From contig OZ038436.1 in NCBI GenBank assembly GCA_964036275.1, positions 12,799,904 to 12,863,903 on the forward strand: a stretch of 64,000 nucleotides of DNA, read 5' to 3'. The stretch's first letter is position 1. Each line of letters starts with the position of its first letter. A program made the position numbers and the translations under genes. Shown here in pieces: positions 38,933 to 50,419 of the stretch. The notes beneath the pieces are model-generated. The model had not been told where the DNA came from. It did no database searches and saw only the letters and a list, made by a program, of their open reading frames with translations. The stretch is from Litoditis marina (taxonomy: Eukaryota; Nematoda; Chromadorea; Rhabditida; Rhabditidae).

Positions 38933-41900
38933 TTAGAACAACCACCAGGTTTTTGCTTTTCCCTTATTACAATCCTTTGACAAATCTTTCACGAATTGTT
39001 GACAGTATTTCTGTATCCGCGGTTCCTCAGATCTGCTGAGAGCTACTGCTTTGTTGGCCCATTCCAATGCTTCCTCCTAGAAACAACTTTTGAACTAATA
39101 TTAACTGATAGCGATAACTTCTTCTCAACATAGAGATTCATTATTTCAAGTAAAAAGGGTACGGCTCTGTTCCTACCCCCAAGTTTCAATTATTGCGAAA
39201 GATGGTCAATCAATCACAGAAAATCGTTCTCAAAATGAGTATTTTAAAAGAATTTAAAGTTGACGCGGATGGAAGATGTGCTACAAACTGGAACACAGAG
39301 AAAACAATATACCTTCTTTCCCGTGTGATAAAGAGCTTCCGCATAATTACAGTAGTACCCAGGTATCATTGCAGCACATTCGTTGACATACAGTATCCTC
39401 TCCACACCTATCGAGAGGTACTTCACTGCTAGTTCAAATCTGTAAAGGAAAATGGTATACATCACTTGCAAAATGCAGAAATAATCTGCTTCACAACGTA
39501 AAGTATGAGTTCAGTCAGCCACAATTCTAACTGTCAACATTCCAAACTGAAACTTAAACTTGATTGCATAAATTTACAGGAAAGCGTGGTGAACTTTGGA
39601 GGAACGGGATGAATATATCGAAATTTTTTAGAACTGTACTGTATAGATCGATAATTGATTTCCGTATCATGATTTCAGAAAGAAATCAGACCACAAAATA
39701 GTGTTTCATTGTTTCGTACCTGTTTCGCAAAATCAAAGCAGCTCCAATATTATTCAGCAAATTCACAGTGTGAAAGGCACTTGCTCCGTATATCTGATAG
39801 GAAATCTAAATAAGAGAAGAAACAAAATTAGATAAGATCAAAATGTAACGGTAACGTTTAGAAGCCACTTGAACCAATGTAACTTTATTGAGGTATACTA
39901 GACAATAACGAGAGTGGGGCTTGAAAGTACCAGTATGAAATAGGTTAATTCGAAATCATACAATGTCCAGCGATTGATTCTGCTAATGCAAGTTTCGCGT
40001 GGATCTTTGAACTATAGGGTGACTCTAACTTTTAACATTTATATAGTGGTTGCATAGAATATTGATATGAACATACTTTCATGACTTCATCCATATACTC
40101 TTCAGCTTCTCGCAACCGATCCTCCTCGCGGTATTGAATCTAAAACAAAATACTATCAGATATACTCATTTTCATAAACGTTATCCTACATATGACCACT
40201 TCACGAGAGCGAAAACCGTTCAAACTTCCTTTCAGCCCTAATAAAAATCTCATACAGCATGCTGGAAGTCGGAGAAGACTATAGTTATTCATTGAGAGTC
40301 GAGACATGGATATTACTGAACAGTTTGATACTAAACAATGGAATGCACAATCACTCGTAAAAGAACAGTTTTGAATAGATAAATAGCTCATTCATCAAAA
40401 GGCGAAGCCACCAATACTTGGACCCCTCTTTGTAACCCAGTGAGGCTTATTTTGTTGTAGGTTACCGCCTACTTGAATTTGAACGGATGAGAAGAGTATT
40501 GCAACCGACTAGAAAATGAGCATAAGTCTCCAAAGCCATGCCAAACAGAGCGATGGGGTCAGTGTACGTGGCTCCGTGGGTATCCACTAGATGTTTGTCC
40601 TCGACCAGAGCTCCATGAGCTACAGAAAACTTTCGCATATGCTCCTCCATCACCTAAAACAGATAACAACTATTGAGGGTGTGAAAAAAGATATGCTCCT
40701 CCATCACCTAAAACAGATAACAGCTATTGAGGGTGTGAAAAAAGATACATCGTACTTTCCTCATAATTTCAACTTCTACAGTATGAATACGGCAACAAAA
40801 AAAGTATTAATACAAAATAGATACCTATTTCATGTGTATAAAAGAAGACTCAGCTCACCTGCATTTGTTTCCTAACGCAATGCTTGTATCCGGCCTCTGC
40901 ATTATCTATCAGTCCTTTCTGGGCGAATATGTCAGCCAACTTCAGAGACACTCCAATGAATTCAGGATCACTGTCCACCTTTCCATGAAGTTGCAGAAGA
41001 CTGTAACGCCACATTATCGATTATTTTTCAATAATCAAAACAACAAATAATAGTCCCAGAAACAGACACCTATTTGAGTATAGGTACCTTCCTTACATTA
41101 GTTTAACGACTAATACGGTATACGGGTAGAATACACTTCAAACAAACATGAGAAAAAGAAAAATTAACTAAAGTTTTTGAAACTCACCGCTGAATAACTA
41201 TCCTAAAGTATTTCTCAGCTTCTTCCAGGTCTCCCTTTTGATAATACGTGTTGGCCAACTCGTCGTACACTCTGTAATAATTGGTACCATTATCACGAAA
41301 GAAGCAACAACAACATAACTGCCAACATACCACAAACTGATATATATATAGAGTGAGAGCCATGATAAATCAATAATATCAACTCACCTCGTGATAGGGA
41401 GTAGTTCTTTTCGCTCCTCCGCCTCTTCTAAGGCTATTTGAAGAACTTGGATGGCCTCGGTGTATTTTCCATATTTGCGATGCAGCCATGACTGAAACAG
41501 CGTTGAAGAAAGTGGAAAACAATAGTTAACGAAAGGAAATCAGACTATGAGTACGTATATTAGAAAGTGAAAATATAGAAAATGAGATATCGTCACCATA
41601 CGCCAGAAAGTTCTGCACACTCATATATTAGTAGGTTTGTAAAAAAACGATTATCTTTCCATCTTAGAACACTGACCTGTTTCACTTTCTCCTTCAGAGG
41701 GTCCTTGTCCAACTGTACAGGCTCAATTCCGAAAAGGTCTTTGACTGTGACCAGCCATGACATGCTTAGTAGAGGAGCAGCTCCGAATCGGAACAATTTG
41801 TCCCAATCATACCTAAATAAATCTATGTTTATATTTGTAGTAAATCTATCGTTTATCCTAGTGGACTGGATAATGTAAAAGGCCAGTTTCCGACTATGGT

Positions 41901-42171
41901 TGAGGCACTCTATTGAGTGGCTGCACAAACATGTAACTCAGCGACAACTAGAGAACGAAAACACATCCACTTGTAATGTAATAAGGGCAACTTTGGAATT
42001 ATCACATGATTCTGCTAACCTGTCTCGTTTTTCTTCGTTTCGTTTGCGCCAGTCCTTCTTTCTGTCTCTTCTCCAATACGACTGGGAAACAACTGAGGAG
42101 GTGCTAGATGAGGGACTCCACCTATTCACATGGGAGATACAGCGAGATAGCCTGGCTGCTGACTGTAGCAT
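38933..42171 (-). CDS. TTC19: Tetratricopeptide repeat protein 19, mitochondrial
   Basis: Inner-membrane mitochondrial protein needed for complex III upkeep (clearing Rieske processing fragments). Ten exons: 42020-42171, 41677-41812, 41388-41491, 41188-41271, 40859-41000, 40510-40653, 40077-40139, 39720-39805, 39313-39439, 38933-39076; phases close, 393 aa against about 380 in human. The N-terminus MLQSAARLSRCISHVNRW is basic and lacks acids, a mitochondrial presequence. Residues 60-75 (FGAAPLLSMSWLVTVKDL) may be the membrane segment. TPR helices follow: YDELANTYYQKGDLEEAEKY, GVSLKLADIFAQKGLIDNAE, HTVNLLNNIGAALILRNRFE and CNYAEALYHTGKKEEALEWA. The ATG lies 7 bases after a TTTCCAG acceptor. 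The acceptor of exon 6 is tandemly duplicated (see 40637-40744). Confidence 0.9.
40637..40744. repeat. 54-bp tandem duplication of a TTC19 splice acceptor
   Basis: Two copies (40637-40690 and 40691-40744) differing at one base. Each contains, on the minus strand, the intron end GTTTTAG and the first 17 bases of TTC19 exon 6 (GTGATGGAGGAGCATAT). Copy distance is divisible by three. Confidence 0.95.
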
Positions 42172-42805
42172 CAAACGGCTGGAAACTCATTTTTCGAGCG
42201 ACACACGGTGAAAAATGGCACAAAAAATAAGAGTTATTGAGTAGATCAGAAACAACATGGCTTCGAACCAGTCTTTTGAGAAAAGATACTCAGATATAAT
42301 TACTCATATTCATTATAAATATATGAACAAAAACAAATCTATTGACCAGTATGATTCAAGCACAGAAAACATATACTCTATTGAACTCTAACCTCTGACG
42401 AAATAACATTAAACACGGTTAGTAATAAGCTAATAAATCTAATATAACAAAATGAGTACACAATCTATCTAGGGAATTCCGCACTGCAGAACATGGCATC
42501 AAGGCCTATTGAAAATACAAGCCGTGAACATATTGCTCTACATTACTCTGACCCGAGAACAATTGTATGTGGTGTATCTCTGAAATATTTTACTCTTCAC
42601 CAAAAACTTTTGCACTTCTCAGGAACATGTTTTCTTACAAGGTGACTAGAATGAACTACTTGGTAGTCAGTGAAAAAATGTAATCCAATCATGTGATCAA
42701 AGACATGAGCAAAGTACAGACTACACAAACTAGACTATCTACGTCACTATTGAATACACTAGTCAGAAATTGCATACAAACGCACGACAGTGTGAAGGGA
42801 TGGAA
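42172..42805. other. Spacer between ISCA2 and TTC19
   Basis: 634 bp, AT-rich, no gene or repeat seen. It holds the ISCA2 3'UTR and any TTC19 promoter. Confidence 0.5.
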
Positions 42806-44098
42806 CTAGTCCATTTTTAATGCAAAGCTAGAGCCACATGAGCAACCCTTCTCGGCTACCGGATTGTTCACTATACGAAACGATGCTTTCATCAAATCCT
42901 CCTGATAGTCTACGGTGGAACCACGCAAATATCCCAGGGAAAGCTGGAAAATAAATCAAATCAAAGCAGGGGCAACGTGAAAAAATTCAAGAGCTTCTGA
43001 AATAAACGTTAAAAAAATAGTTACATTTTTTAAAAATTTAACTATTTTCAACCAACCGCTCCAATTAGTGATTGGAAACAGACGGTTGGCATGAATAGTC
43101 GAAGCCCGCTGCTTTCAGAATAAGAGAGTGGTTCATACTTTCTGTTGACACTGTAGACATATCTAGCTTGCAGCAGCCGAGACAGCACTGTGGACATGAT
43201 CATCTATCGTGCAGTTGCTCACATCAACAGAGAGACGAGCAACAGTCATTTTCTGAAGGTGCCACCGCTGGACGCTGGTGCTGGATTTGGCAGCAAGACA
43301 TGCTTCAAGTTCAAATAAAGATTCGAAATAAAGACGGAGATACAACCAGTGAGAATACAATCTTACCTCATCAACGACTACTTGTACGGAATCCTTCGTC
43401 CATAGCAAATCGTCATTTTGCAGTTTGGTGTCCACTCGTATTTTGTATTCGAATCCGGAGCAGCCGCCCCCATCCACCTCCACTCTCAACCTCTCATTCG
43501 CAGTGTGGTCGAGCACTGTCTGAATTAGTTGCACAATGACAATGACAAACAAGTATGCACAAGGAGCTGTGATGGCCGTATATGTGATAATATAATGTGG
43601 GATGCTCAAACGCTTCGACACAACAAACAGTACAGAACAGTACAACAGTACCAAGTACAGAGCGACATAAAATAATAAACATGAAATATGAAAGCACAAT
43701 GAAGATAATATAGACGGCACATTAGGTGCTTACAGGATACAGGGATACAAGAAAAATCGATTAATACTCATGTTTCCACCCAAATAACAGTCGTTTGCAT
43801 CATTTTTTGGTAATGATACAAAAGTAAACCATACAACTTAACTGATGCATTCTTCTTCGTTCCAATTAATTGGGCTTAACCAACTAACACTGCATTGCAC
43901 AACTGCTGTTTTAGACCTCCTTCTACCAGAAGAACTTTTGTGGATACATCTACAACTTATTCTAACCTGTAGCCTTTCAAGAGCCTTCGGAGTGACATGT
44001 AATTCCTCATCGGTCAGTTTTCGAAGCGAGTCGGCTGCTGTACACATCTTTCGACTGGTCGAGGCAACTATTCCACGACTCAGCAACCTGGTCAACAT
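42806..44098 (-). CDS. ISCA2: Mitochondrial iron-sulfur cluster assembly protein ISCA2
   Basis: A-type Fe-S assembly protein; with ISCA1 and IBA57 it makes 4Fe-4S clusters in the mitochondrial matrix. Exons 43967-44098, 43367-43519, 42806-42943; 140 aa, phases close. The N-terminus [18 protein letters not shown] is a presequence. The HesB/IscA fold follows: [29 protein letters not shown], then [19 protein letters not shown]. The three conserved ligand cysteines are Cys64, Cys129 and Cys131. The motif SFRIVNNP marks ISCA2 rather than ISCA1. The ATG lies 2 bases after a GTTTACAG acceptor. An upstream in-frame TTG would extend it by seven residues but is not needed. Confidence 0.95.
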
Positions 44099-44763
44099 TC
44101 CTGTAAACGCATCATGCAATTTTCAACAGATACTGAAATTGAAACAACGAATAAAACAGTTTTCAGTCAATTCAACTTTGCAGGAAATTGTAAAGGAAAA
44201 AGCCTCTCCAAAAATCATACTGGTAAAGGTATACAATTTTTATGTATTATCCACGAATCCTATAATTGCATATTAAAGTGAACAAACAATGTGATTAAAG
44301 CTAGTGACAAGATGAGGCAAATCATAGAAAAAAGTCTGAACATGAGCACCAAATGCCGTAAAAAGTGCACGGCAAAACACTTAAACCAATTGAATATGTA
44401 CATTAATACAAAGGGTCATGAGATTATCAAGAAAGAATATAGTAAAATCTAACACACTTATAATGTTAACAGTCTCCAAATGATAAGAAGAACAACTCTT
44501 GACAATACCATCCGCTACGAAGCAGATGCTGAAAATACTACATATTTCTTATAGTTATCATCAAATTTGAAGTACTGAACGTGAAATCTGTTGACCGCTC
44601 GACTTATGTGTTACAAATTGAATACGAACATAGGAAAGACCTTGTTAGCCAAAGAAATAGAACGACAGCGCTTGGCGCAAACCATGGATCTTGGTGATAG
44701 AAACGTACTGGATGATTAATCGTGAACACATTAACTGGGGACTGGGCGATATATTGTACTTAG
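44099..44763. other. Spacer between LIN7 and ISCA2
   Basis: About 665 bp with no gene seen. A plus-strand open frame reaching into it from 43845 is the shadow of ISCA2 exon 1. Confidence 0.5.
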
Positions 44764-46899
44764 CTAACGTCTTGCTGGTGCTCCGGAAGGGCTTGGTTGA
44801 TTTGTTCGCCGACGCTGTTTTTCGAACCGCCTGAAATATTGACCAAACATCATTATTGCTATGTAGAATGTATGATACACAAACACTCGAGAAGAAAAAC
44901 CAAATCGCACGTCTTCCAGCTTGTATTTTTACTATTTATGAAAATAAAAAAATAGTTAGAGTCGATAAAGTTAGAGCGTGATCATGTCCAGGTTTCGTGG
45001 GAGACGAAAGATCCCTCTATTAGATTATTCAAATACAAAACCTATTCATATATCTCAAATTCGGGTGCAAATGGTAATATTACCTCTCCATTTCATCTAG
45101 AAGACGGGGAGTGTACCGAACAACCAGTTTTACAGTTCCTTGAGCCGATTTAAGCAAATCCACTGCGCGTTCATGGCACTCGCTCTCCACGTTCTGAAAA
45201 ACGAGGTTGTGTTAAGACGAATTTAGAGAAGTCAACGTACATTTACGTGTGAAAACTACGAAAAGTTCATTTGGAAACTGTTGTGAGTTTACCAAAACCA
45301 GAATGGAACGTGAGGGAATGTTGTGAGAGTTAATAAAAGTATGTTTAGTGATTGGTTTGCAGGAGATCTTATTTGGAAAAACGACAAAAATGGAACATAC
45401 AACTCCATTGACAGCAATAAGCTGGTCCCCTCGCTTGAGTCCACCATGTCGATCAGCAACACCTCCAGGTATGATTCTGAAAAGCAGAACGAATCAACAA
45501 CCGAATGAAGTAACAACAGTGGCCGTATTCACCAATCCTCGGGAAGCTGAAGTATCTCTCCGCGGGAAGGTAGAGCACGAAAATAGTGTGCTGATGAGGA
45601 GGGTACAGAGGCGCGGGAAGCTGTTTTACCTTCCCGGAATCTTGGTGAACAGAACTATAGAATAAAATGAGTACTGTCGTATTAAAGAAGGTAGGACACC
45701 GAAATAGAAATTTGCATATTTCTGATCAACTAGAAAAAGCTGAGAAAAACGTGATATATGAAAATGAAGAAAAAAATAGTGATTTACTTAAAATTACAGT
45801 CATAATAAATTGGAATAATGCATTACTGTCGAGGCTATAAACTAGAATAGCGCTAATAGGATACATACTTCGCGAATCGCGAGAGAGTGATAAACAAATG
45901 AATAGTTACCTTGATATGTAGATAGGAGAGTTTTGTTCTTTGCCACCCATCACATTGAAGCCTAGCCCTTGATCCGTTTTGGGTAATTCAATAACGCGGG
46001 GATGAGCATGACCCTCAGCGGCAGCAAACGCCGCTACCGTTGCCTTTGCCGTTGCCGAAGCACGTACCTATAAAACATACACTACAATACATCGGAAGCG
46101 AACCCACTTCACACAAAAATACGCATTTTCCATGCTTGTTACACAAAATCTCGTATGTTGGATAGCGTTAAGAACGCTGGAAAGTAAAGAGAAGAAACAA
46201 ACCTCTGCGGAGCCATCTACTTCAACTGTTTCATAGACACTCTCATATACTTCTCGGACAGCATTGAAAAATTCTGATTTGAGTATTTTCTGCAGGGATT
46301 CAAGCTTGGGAGTGTTCACTTCGCCAGTTTTTTGAACATGCTCAATCAACTCGAGGATGCGATTCACATCTGAAACAAATGACAAATGAAAACTCCCCAC
46401 GCTAGGAGATCTGATTCATAAGTAAATTCACTACATGGTGTTGTACCATAGATACTCCGATAACAGGTTATGGTACTTAGCTTACTTCGCGGAAATGACA
46501 CTCGCGAACTAACACGCAGGTTACGTAGTGTATACCCCGCAAAATCCACCTATTATTCAAAACGCACTGTTTTTCGTATGAACTACGAGAAACATAATGC
46601 CTTAAAGCAGGACGATTATGTGGACCAACCCCGTGTCAACGGTCCTTTACTCTGCAATTAAAAAATGTATTGCAGTTTAAAGGACTGAAGCGTTGTGATT
46701 GGACCACATAATCGTCCTTCTTTAATTCGTGGGATTATAATCTCAACCCCCCAGACAATAAATTTGAAACTTTAACAAGCAACTAGTAAAGCAATGACTT
46801 CAGCATAAAAAAACCACAAATCAAGAAGGAACGCGCAACTCAAATAAGTCTAGACTTACCTCGATCAAGATCGGGACGTTCAGAATTAGGCCTCTCCAT
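44764..46899 (-). CDS. LIN7: LIN-7 (Veli/MALS) scaffold protein
   Basis: Polarity and synaptic scaffold that binds CASK/LIN-2 and PALS-type proteins through its L27 domain and membrane receptors through its PDZ domain. Exons 46860-46899, 46203-46369, 45910-46067, 45401-45476, 45084-45193, 44764-44830; 205 aa, phases close. L27: residues 13-68 ([13 protein letters not shown] to [16 protein letters not shown]). The invariant linker [20 protein letters not shown] follows. PDZ: residues 94-175 with carboxylate loop GLGF (103-106), [18 protein letters not shown] and [18 protein letters not shown]. The His in [11 protein letters not shown] at helix B suggests class I ligand preference. The intron between exons 3 and 4 carries an inverted-repeat element (45528-45649). 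Confidence 0.96.
45528..45649. mobile_element. Inverted-repeat element with CGGGAAG motifs in LIN7 intron
   Basis: About 122 bp. Left end TTCACCAATCCTCGGGAAGC and right end CTTCCCGGAATCTTGGTGAAC are near inverses, and CGGGAAG occurs again twice in the middle in direct orientation. No clear target duplication. Confidence 0.55.
46602..46725. mobile_element. Hairpin MITE (element D) copy 2
   Basis: 124-bp foldback from TTAAAGCAGGACGATTATG to CATAATCGTCCTTCTTTAA, with the shared core AGTCCTTTAAACTGCAATAC near the loop. Lies in LIN7 intron 1. Confidence 0.85.
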
Positions 46900-47134
46900 C
46901 GTAATGAGATTGTTGAGAAGAAAATCTGTCAATTGTGACTTGAAAATCAACCTAGAACTAGAATGTAGTACCGCAACTAATTCGATTTACCAAAATAATT
47001 CTCAAACAAATAATTTAAATAAATTAGCGATGAAACGCTAAGAAAACTGTGAACACTTCAAAATAGCATAAACTATTTATTACAACTAAACAACACAACA
47101 AACAACTTCAAATCAATATAATATACATACAAAA

Positions 47135-48240
47135 CTAAACTTCAGTGACTAGGTTAAAGGTTTTTGAACTTTCTAGAGGAACAACATTGAATGTGAGCTT
47201 CTTCAGATCGATACCCACTTTGTGTTCATAAATAGACATTTCAGGTAAGGACATGTCGGGACTGACTTTCTCTGTCGTTATACGCACAACACCGTCGCAT
47301 TTGGACTTTAACAACTTCTCTCCTCGATCATTCTCGTAGTAGACCTGAGACAAAAAATACACAAAGTCGGGCTCCGTTCAAACACAGAAGTGTTCCAAGA
47401 GACTTTAAGAATACACTACATTTGATCAGATGCAAACAGACAATGAACATAAGAGGGGAGTCTGCAAGAAGCCTCTTTCTCCGACTTGGATAATGATTTT
47501 ATGTTCGCAGAAAAATATGATCACCGAAAATACACCCATTTCGACGATGATTTTATGCATACACCGCCAAGGGCCTCTTAATCCTCCAAAATTGTCGCGA
47601 CCCCTCTGTGTTTTCTCGTGTCGCGACCCCCCAAAACGGCGATATTCGACTAATTTCCGTACGATTATAGCTGATTTTGTATGAAAATCGTTTGTTGACA
47701 GTTCGCAACCCCTACTTTTCACAAGAATTTGTTCGCGACTCCCCCCTTAATGGGAGGCCTTGGCGGTGTATGATTTTATGTTCGCAGAATAAAAGATGAT
47801 CATCGAAAATACTCACATTTAGACCAGGGTGATAATTGAAGGTAGGCTGGCACACGAGGAGATCATCTTTCCGAACAACCTCACCTTCCGTTCTGAATGA
47901 AATGAATGGATCCAGCCTCCAGCTAATAATTTTCAAGTTGATAAATAGCTCGAGACTGTGTACTTTCAAAAGGTTTCGACTGAAACATTTTCAACAACGA
48001 ACTGATGTGATTGTCATTGTACTTATACCCATACACCTATTATCCTCATTTGAAAGGTAAATGCAAACAATGCCCAGCAACGAACATGTATTAGCAAAAA
48101 AACAAAGATCTTACCAGGCATATAATCTAATACCTGTAAATTCCTCTGAATGGAAGGTTCTTGGGAGGGCGGAGAAGACCACGACACTGAATAACGGACT
48201 GATTCAAACATTGTTTCAAGCAAACTCCCGACCACGACAT
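47135..48240 (-). CDS. MRPL27: Mitochondrial large ribosomal subunit protein bL27m
   Basis: Nuclear gene for a mitoribosome large-subunit protein of the bL27 family. Exons 48134-48240, 47817-47892, 47135-47344; 130 aa against about 148 in human. The L27 core is visible but diverged: EGEVVRKDDLLVCQPTFNYH, PGLNVYYENDRGE, then CDGVVRITTEKVSPD, matching the family pattern of a RQR-like strand, HPG, and DGVV. The C-terminal FNVVPLESSKTFNLVTEV matches the mitochondrial extension. The first 25 residues (MSWSGVCLKQCLNQSVIQCR) are a likely presequence. The ATG is one base after CTTTACAG. The frame stays open for about 110 codons upstream, but those codons show no presequence or homology. The stop is 235 bases before LIN7's ATG on the same strand. 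Confidence 0.85.
47558..47772. mobile_element. hAT-like MITE in MRPL27 intron 2
   Basis: 215 bp with inverted ends CATACACCGCCAAGG and CCTTGGCGGTGTATG, flanked by an 8-bp direct repeat ATTTTATG (47550-47557 and 47773-47780). The interior has repeated TGTCGCGACCCC and GTTCGC(A/G)AC-CCC motifs. It sits between two copies of the intron's 5' end. Confidence 0.88.
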
Positions 48241-49576
48241 ACTGTAAAGAACATTTGAACCTCTGATTGAGCGAAGAACAGAGTTGAGATTTGAATAAGT
48301 AGCAGAACTACATATAAATTTTAGTAATCGTTGCTCAGCAGGCGCTTCGTGCAAAGGAGGAATGCAATAATCATTCAGTACGCGTACACCATCCATCCAG
48401 TCTCCGTTTATTGCGTCAGAAAACGCCTTTCCATCAGAAAATCTCGTTAGAATCAACAAGATTGTTAGCGACTGGTGAAACAAGTTGTACAAACAAGAAT
48501 AAAGTTTGGAAATTATTAATATGCAACAAATTAAATTAATTGCGCCGTTTTTCGCTGTGCAAATGTCTTGGCATAAATCCAACTATTTATTAGCTACCGT
48601 ACTCAAAATACCCTGCTCGTCTAAGTTTGAATACAAATTACGTTGGGGTTAAACCAGGCGTTCTAAAAGTCTTCTAAAGTTTCATTGTTCATGTTGTAAA
48701 CTCATATTTAAACAGTTATCATGTATTCAAACTTGTTTATTAGAGGTAGTTCACAATCTGAGAAGATAGGATACAATTTAGTTCAAGTTGTGCCTCTTTC
48801 TATATTTAGCACTGGTAATACTGATGTCAATGTAGAGAGTGTTGGACAAAAATTAGCTCAGTTGGTCGCATGTTGTGTCGGTGGGCGGTCGTTCTATTAT
48901 TTGTTCTCGATTTTTCTCCCTTTGTTCCTCTCTATCCCAATATATTCGTTGAACCCGTAAAAATTCGAGAATCGCCGATTTTTTGAATGCTATTCCACAT
49001 CTTGGTTCGGTCATTCTACTGAAATATCGAAATAAATGGGCATTTATCAAAAGTTCCATTAATAGCTGAACAGAAATATTGCAAACCGCTTGATAAATGT
49101 TCAAAATCGAGAGTAAGTGTGCTCTTAATTAAATCAGATTAGTTCAAAAATGAACTTCACATTTTTTGCAAATTTGTCGTACTTGTTGTATCACTGAAAA
49201 ATCATAGACACCAATAAAACAATTAACGTTTTGCGCACCTTTGATTTTAGTTCCATAAATGTTTTTATGAATTATTTGATAATTTTGAATAATTTCTTCA
49301 ATCAGTCACGATCTCATGCCCATCAAATTTGCAGCGAATTCTTTATTTAACCCGTATTTCGTTAACACTTTTGTTAACCACTTGGTAACCCCAAATTTCC
49401 CCGAAACTACATTGTAAAAAGGGTTTCAAATGGGTTAACAAAAGCGTTAACCAGGTTACCCGGTTAAGGTTAATTGATAGGGTTAACAAAATACCGGGTT
49501 CCTCGTGGAATTGATCCTATAATCTTTCTACGTTTGGATTTTTTTGTATATTACGATTTATTTTCAGAATTTCAAA
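48241..49576. other. Divergent spacer between MRPL27 and ELOF1
   Basis: MRPL27 and ELOF1 point away from each other, so promoters for both should lie here. The minus strand stays open from 48582 to MRPL27 but I see nothing gene-like. The GTTAAC-rich inverted-repeat element at 49349-49500 ends 76 bases before the ELOF1 ATG. Confidence 0.5.
49349..49500. mobile_element. Inverted-repeat element filled with GTTAAC
   Basis: About 152 bp. Ends AACCCGTATTTCGTTAAC and GTTAACAAAATACCGGGTT are inverses. GTTAAC or GGTTACC recurs about eight times inside. No clear target duplication. Confidence 0.65.
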
Positions 49577-50419
49577 ATGGGAAAGCGAAAGTCCAAGAGA
49601 AAGCCTCCACCAAAAAACAAAGCCGTCGAAGCCCTGGAAACTCAATTCAATTGCCCGTTCTGCAATCACGAACGTGTTTGCGAAGTGAAGATGTGAGTTT
49701 TTTCTTGTACAATCACATAATTATGAATTAGAATACTATTAATGAAGTCAATACTTGTACATCTCCATTGAACTAACATTACTGGATTATGTATGCTTAT
49801 CTCAGCCATACTCCAGTAAAGTTGTCCTAGTAGTCAGAAAATTGAATCTCATATTCGTCATAATTGGGAGAATTGGTACATTTTTGTTGAAAAAGCACGA
49901 ATTTATAATGAAAATGGACAAATGTTTACTGTGTATGCATACTGCTTAGTTTTTTTTTCTGGAAATATGTGTTGAATATGGAAAAACGCTCACATACTAT
50001 TTTCTCTATGGTCTATGATTCGGTGAAGATGAGCGGTTTTTCTAGACATTAAAAGCCTTTTCCGAAAAGTGGCTCCGTTACTTTACTTTAGAAAGCTGTA
50101 ACAATGCGGATACTATTAGGGACTGTGCTCGGCTTGCTTTCTTTTATGAAATTTGAGCCATTAAATGTACATAAGAAGCAGTCCCCATACCGTGATTTTT
50201 GGATGGCCCAGGTAGAAAAGTAAATGTGACCGTCCATTCTGTGAAGTTTATAATTACCAATCATTATTATAAATGTTCTTCAGGGATCGAGAACGTAACG
50301 TTGGATTCATCGCCTGCAGAGTTTGCTCAGAAGATTTCCAGACCAATATAAACTACCTCTCCGAACCTATCGATGTGTACTCTGACTGGATCGATGCCTG
50401 TGAGACAGCAAACGCGTGA
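49577..50419 (+). CDS. ELOF1: Transcription elongation factor 1 homolog
   Basis: Small zinc protein that rides on RNA polymerase II and takes part in elongation and transcription-coupled repair. Exons 49577-49692 and 50284-50419; 83 aa, the same length as human. A basic N-terminus [15 protein letters not shown] precedes a four-cysteine zinc ribbon, Cys26-Cys29 (NCPFCNH) and Cys50-Cys53 (CRVC). The C-terminal [17 protein letters not shown] is nearly invariant in eukaryotes. The ATG is 9 bases after a TTTTCAG acceptor. A polyadenylation signal AATAAA lies at 50617-50622. Convergent with AGL. Confidence 0.98.

Noticed and set aside
48245..48582. Minus-strand frame continuing about 110 codons upstream of MRPL27
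   Set aside because: In frame, but it does not resemble a presequence or any family I know, and a good acceptor lies one base before the MRPL27 ATG.
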